Of a stretch of 64,000 bases of DNA, positions 63,039-64,000 are shown piece after piece. The stretch is from Anaerolineae bacterium (GTDB taxonomy: Bacteria > Chloroflexota > Anaerolineae > Aggregatilineales > Phototrophicaceae). Position numbers and translations under genes: made by a program. Every line of letters begins with the position of its first letter. The first letter of the stretch is position 1. The notes under the pieces are model-generated. The model made no database searches. It was not told the origin of the DNA and saw only the letters and a list, made by a program, of their open reading frames with translations. The stretch is taken from assembly GCA_025055175.1 (NCBI GenBank), contig JANWYT010000017.1, positions 28,202 through 92,201 of the forward strand, written 5' to 3'.

Positions 63039-63818
63039 ATGTCCACCGGCAGCCTGCAAATCAACCGCGATATCATCCTGGCGACTAAGCGTCAACAGAC
63101 TCGCCAGCGCCAGGCCAAACTGCCTGAAGCAGCGGTACAGGCTTTGGCAGAAATGCAGAGTCGGCCTCGTCCTCTGCTCAACGAAGTGGACGATCGCCCA
63201 ACAGTGACGCTCATCGGTCAAATCAACCGCACGCGCATTTACGATCCGGTGGCGACCGCTGTCGCTTTGGTGAAGCATGGCGCTCACGCCATCTCGCTGT
63301 TCACCGATCACGTTATTTACGATGAGGACTTCGACGATCTACGCATGATTGCCCGCGCGCTGCCGCACGTTCCTGTCCTATACCAGAACTATCCCATCGA
63401 TCCTTACAGTGTGCTGAGCGCGCGCGGCGCAGACGCCAGCGCCATGATGTTCTATACTTCGCTGATGAAGCCTGAGGAGCTGCGCGCTTCGCTGACCAGA
63501 GCGCAGCGTTGGGGCATGGCGGTGTTGCTCCAGGTCAAGGCCCAGTCGGAGATGGAGCAGGCCCAAGCGCTCAGCCCACATGCGCTATGCTTTGGTGATG
63601 AGGTCTCGCGCACGGTGGAGCGCGCTCTGCGCACCCTGGATGAACTTCGTCCTCTTATCCCATGCCATGCCAAGATCATGCTAGCTCAGCGACTGGACAC
63701 GTTGCGCGACGTGGAGATGGCTGTTGCGGCTGGGGTGCAGGCCGTCATCGTCAGCGCCGATCTCATCCGCACAGAGGGCGAACGGCTTCGGGGTATCCTC
63801 AAGCTGCAGTTGGGATGA
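63039..63818 (+). CDS. TrpC-like (beta/alpha)8 protein lacking the catalytic residues
   Basis: A 259-residue protein with the outline of indole-3-glycerol-phosphate synthase: long helical N-terminus (RQQTRQRQAKLPEAAVQALA), AVALVKHGAHAISLFTDH (for GGAxAISVLTD), PVLYQNYPIDPYSVLSARGA (for PVLRKDFIIDxYQIxxARxxGAD) and AGVQAVIVSADLIRT (for GxxAxLIGxSLM). The catalytic and substrate residues are changed: IKRxSPSKG is QINRTRIYD, LRKDF is LYQNY, and the Glu and Asn strands do not match. IGPS activity is therefore unlikely. It follows the WS/DGAT-SCP2 gene and precedes a membrane protein by 10 bp; no trp gene is near. Confidence 0.7.
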   Translation: MSTGSLQINRDIILATKRQQTRQRQAKLPEAAVQALAEMQSRPRPLLNEVDDRPTVTLIGQINRTRIYDPVATAVALVKHGAHAISLFTDHVIYDEDFDDLRMIARALPHVPVLYQNYPIDPYSVLSARGADASAMMFYTSLMKPEELRASLTRAQRWGMAVLLQVKAQSEMEQAQALSPHALCFGDEVSRTVERALRTLDELRPLIPCHAKIMLAQRLDTLRDVEMAVAAGVQAVIVSADLIRTEGERLRGILKLQLG

Positions 63819-63828
63819 GCGCGACACT

Positions 63829-64000
63829 ATGTCATTTGGGAATTCTGTGACGCATGATAAGCAAAACGTAACATCCAGCCACTCTTTGCAGCGCATAGGA
63901 CGTGCCTACACCAGCCTGGCCCTGCTGGTCTTCAACCTGCTGCTGGCCTTCGCCTGTCTGAACTTGGCGCTGCTGCCTTTCCTGCCAGAGCAAGAGGAGC
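63829..64000 (+). CDS. Membrane protein, N-terminal fragment (runs off the window)
   Basis: An open frame from ATG 63829 to the window edge (57 codons): a polar start (MSFGNSVTHDKQNVTSSHSL) and one hydrophobic helix (YTSLALLVFNLLLAFACLNL), then LPFLPEQEE. GGGATGAG lies upstream. It begins 10 bp after the TrpC-like gene and is probably in the same unit. Too little is present to name a family. Confidence 0.65.
   Translation, partial: MSFGNSVTHDKQNVTSSHSLQRIGRAYTSLALLVFNLLLAFACLNLALLPFLPEQEE

Noticed and set aside
1..64000. CRISPR arrays, tRNA or rRNA genes
   Set aside because: No regularly spaced repeats, and no cloverleaf or rRNA-like conserved stretches were seen by reading; a tRNAscan or Rfam run was not possible.

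Overview
The window is a gene-dense (roughly 95% coding), moderately GC-rich chromosomal segment with 43 protein genes on both strands. No rRNA, tRNA, CRISPR array or insertion sequence was seen. The gene set suggests a member of the Chloroflexota, probably Anaerolineae-like. This is inference from family content: a SHMT-GcvT fusion, a DUF4388 protein next to a small GTPase, many GT-C glycosyltransferases, a Thermus/Rickettsia-type isocitrate dehydrogenase, FtsH with an Asn-rich N-terminus and a CdaA-CdaR pair. No rRNA is present to confirm it.

Layout. 1-2.9 kb: the three parts of an acyl-CoA (probably propionyl-CoA) carboxylase. 2.9-7.6 kb: two GT-C membrane glycosyltransferases and a Wzm-like polysaccharide-export permease. 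7.7-10.5 kb: a LysM protein and a NarL-type two-component pair. 10.6-14.1 kb: a frame-disrupted small membrane-protein gene, isocitrate dehydrogenase, an orphan LolD-type ATPase and a HEAT-repeat protein. 14.2-18.2 kb (minus): a four-gene run with a DUF255 thioredoxin-fold protein and a DEDD exonuclease. 18.3-26.1 kb: FtsH, an EF-G paralogue and a NatA/NatB-like ABC exporter of three overlapping genes. 26.2-29.9 kb: two GT-C genes, each preceded by the same 37-bp repeat. 30-34.5 kb: the SHMT-GcvT fusion and CobS/CobU. 34.6-35.7 kb: a Rieske oxygenase gene interrupted by one in-frame TAG. 35.9-42.2 kb: a giant clostripain-like protease, a B12/radical-SAM protein and a duplicated-domain secreted protein. 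42.2-45.9 kb (minus): DUF4388 protein, small GTPase, alpha/beta hydrolase and hexapeptide-repeat protein in one run. 46-51.5 kb: ornithine carbamoyltransferase, a long TPR protein and CdaA-CdaR (c-di-AMP synthesis). 51.5-59.6 kb: a lipoprotein, Hsp20, a DEAD-box helicase, and a minus-strand run of SGNH-like protein, GT-C enzyme and beta-propeller protein. 59.8-64 kb: a patatin phospholipase, a wax-ester/TAG synthase fused to an SCP2 lipid-carrier domain, a TrpC-like protein lacking the catalytic residues, and the start of a membrane protein.

Themes: envelope glycan and lipid work (five GT-C enzymes, Wzm, patatin, WS/DGAT-SCP2, hexapeptide protein), C1 and cobalamin metabolism side by side, and protein quality control (FtsH, Hsp20, DUF255). 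The points most worth following are the WS/DGAT-SCP2 fusion with its pseudo-TrpC neighbour, the SHMT-GcvT fusion containing an extra GcvT-like segment, the GTPase/DUF4388 operon, the TAG-interrupted Rieske gene, and the repeat-flanked AT-richer glycosyltransferase gene.
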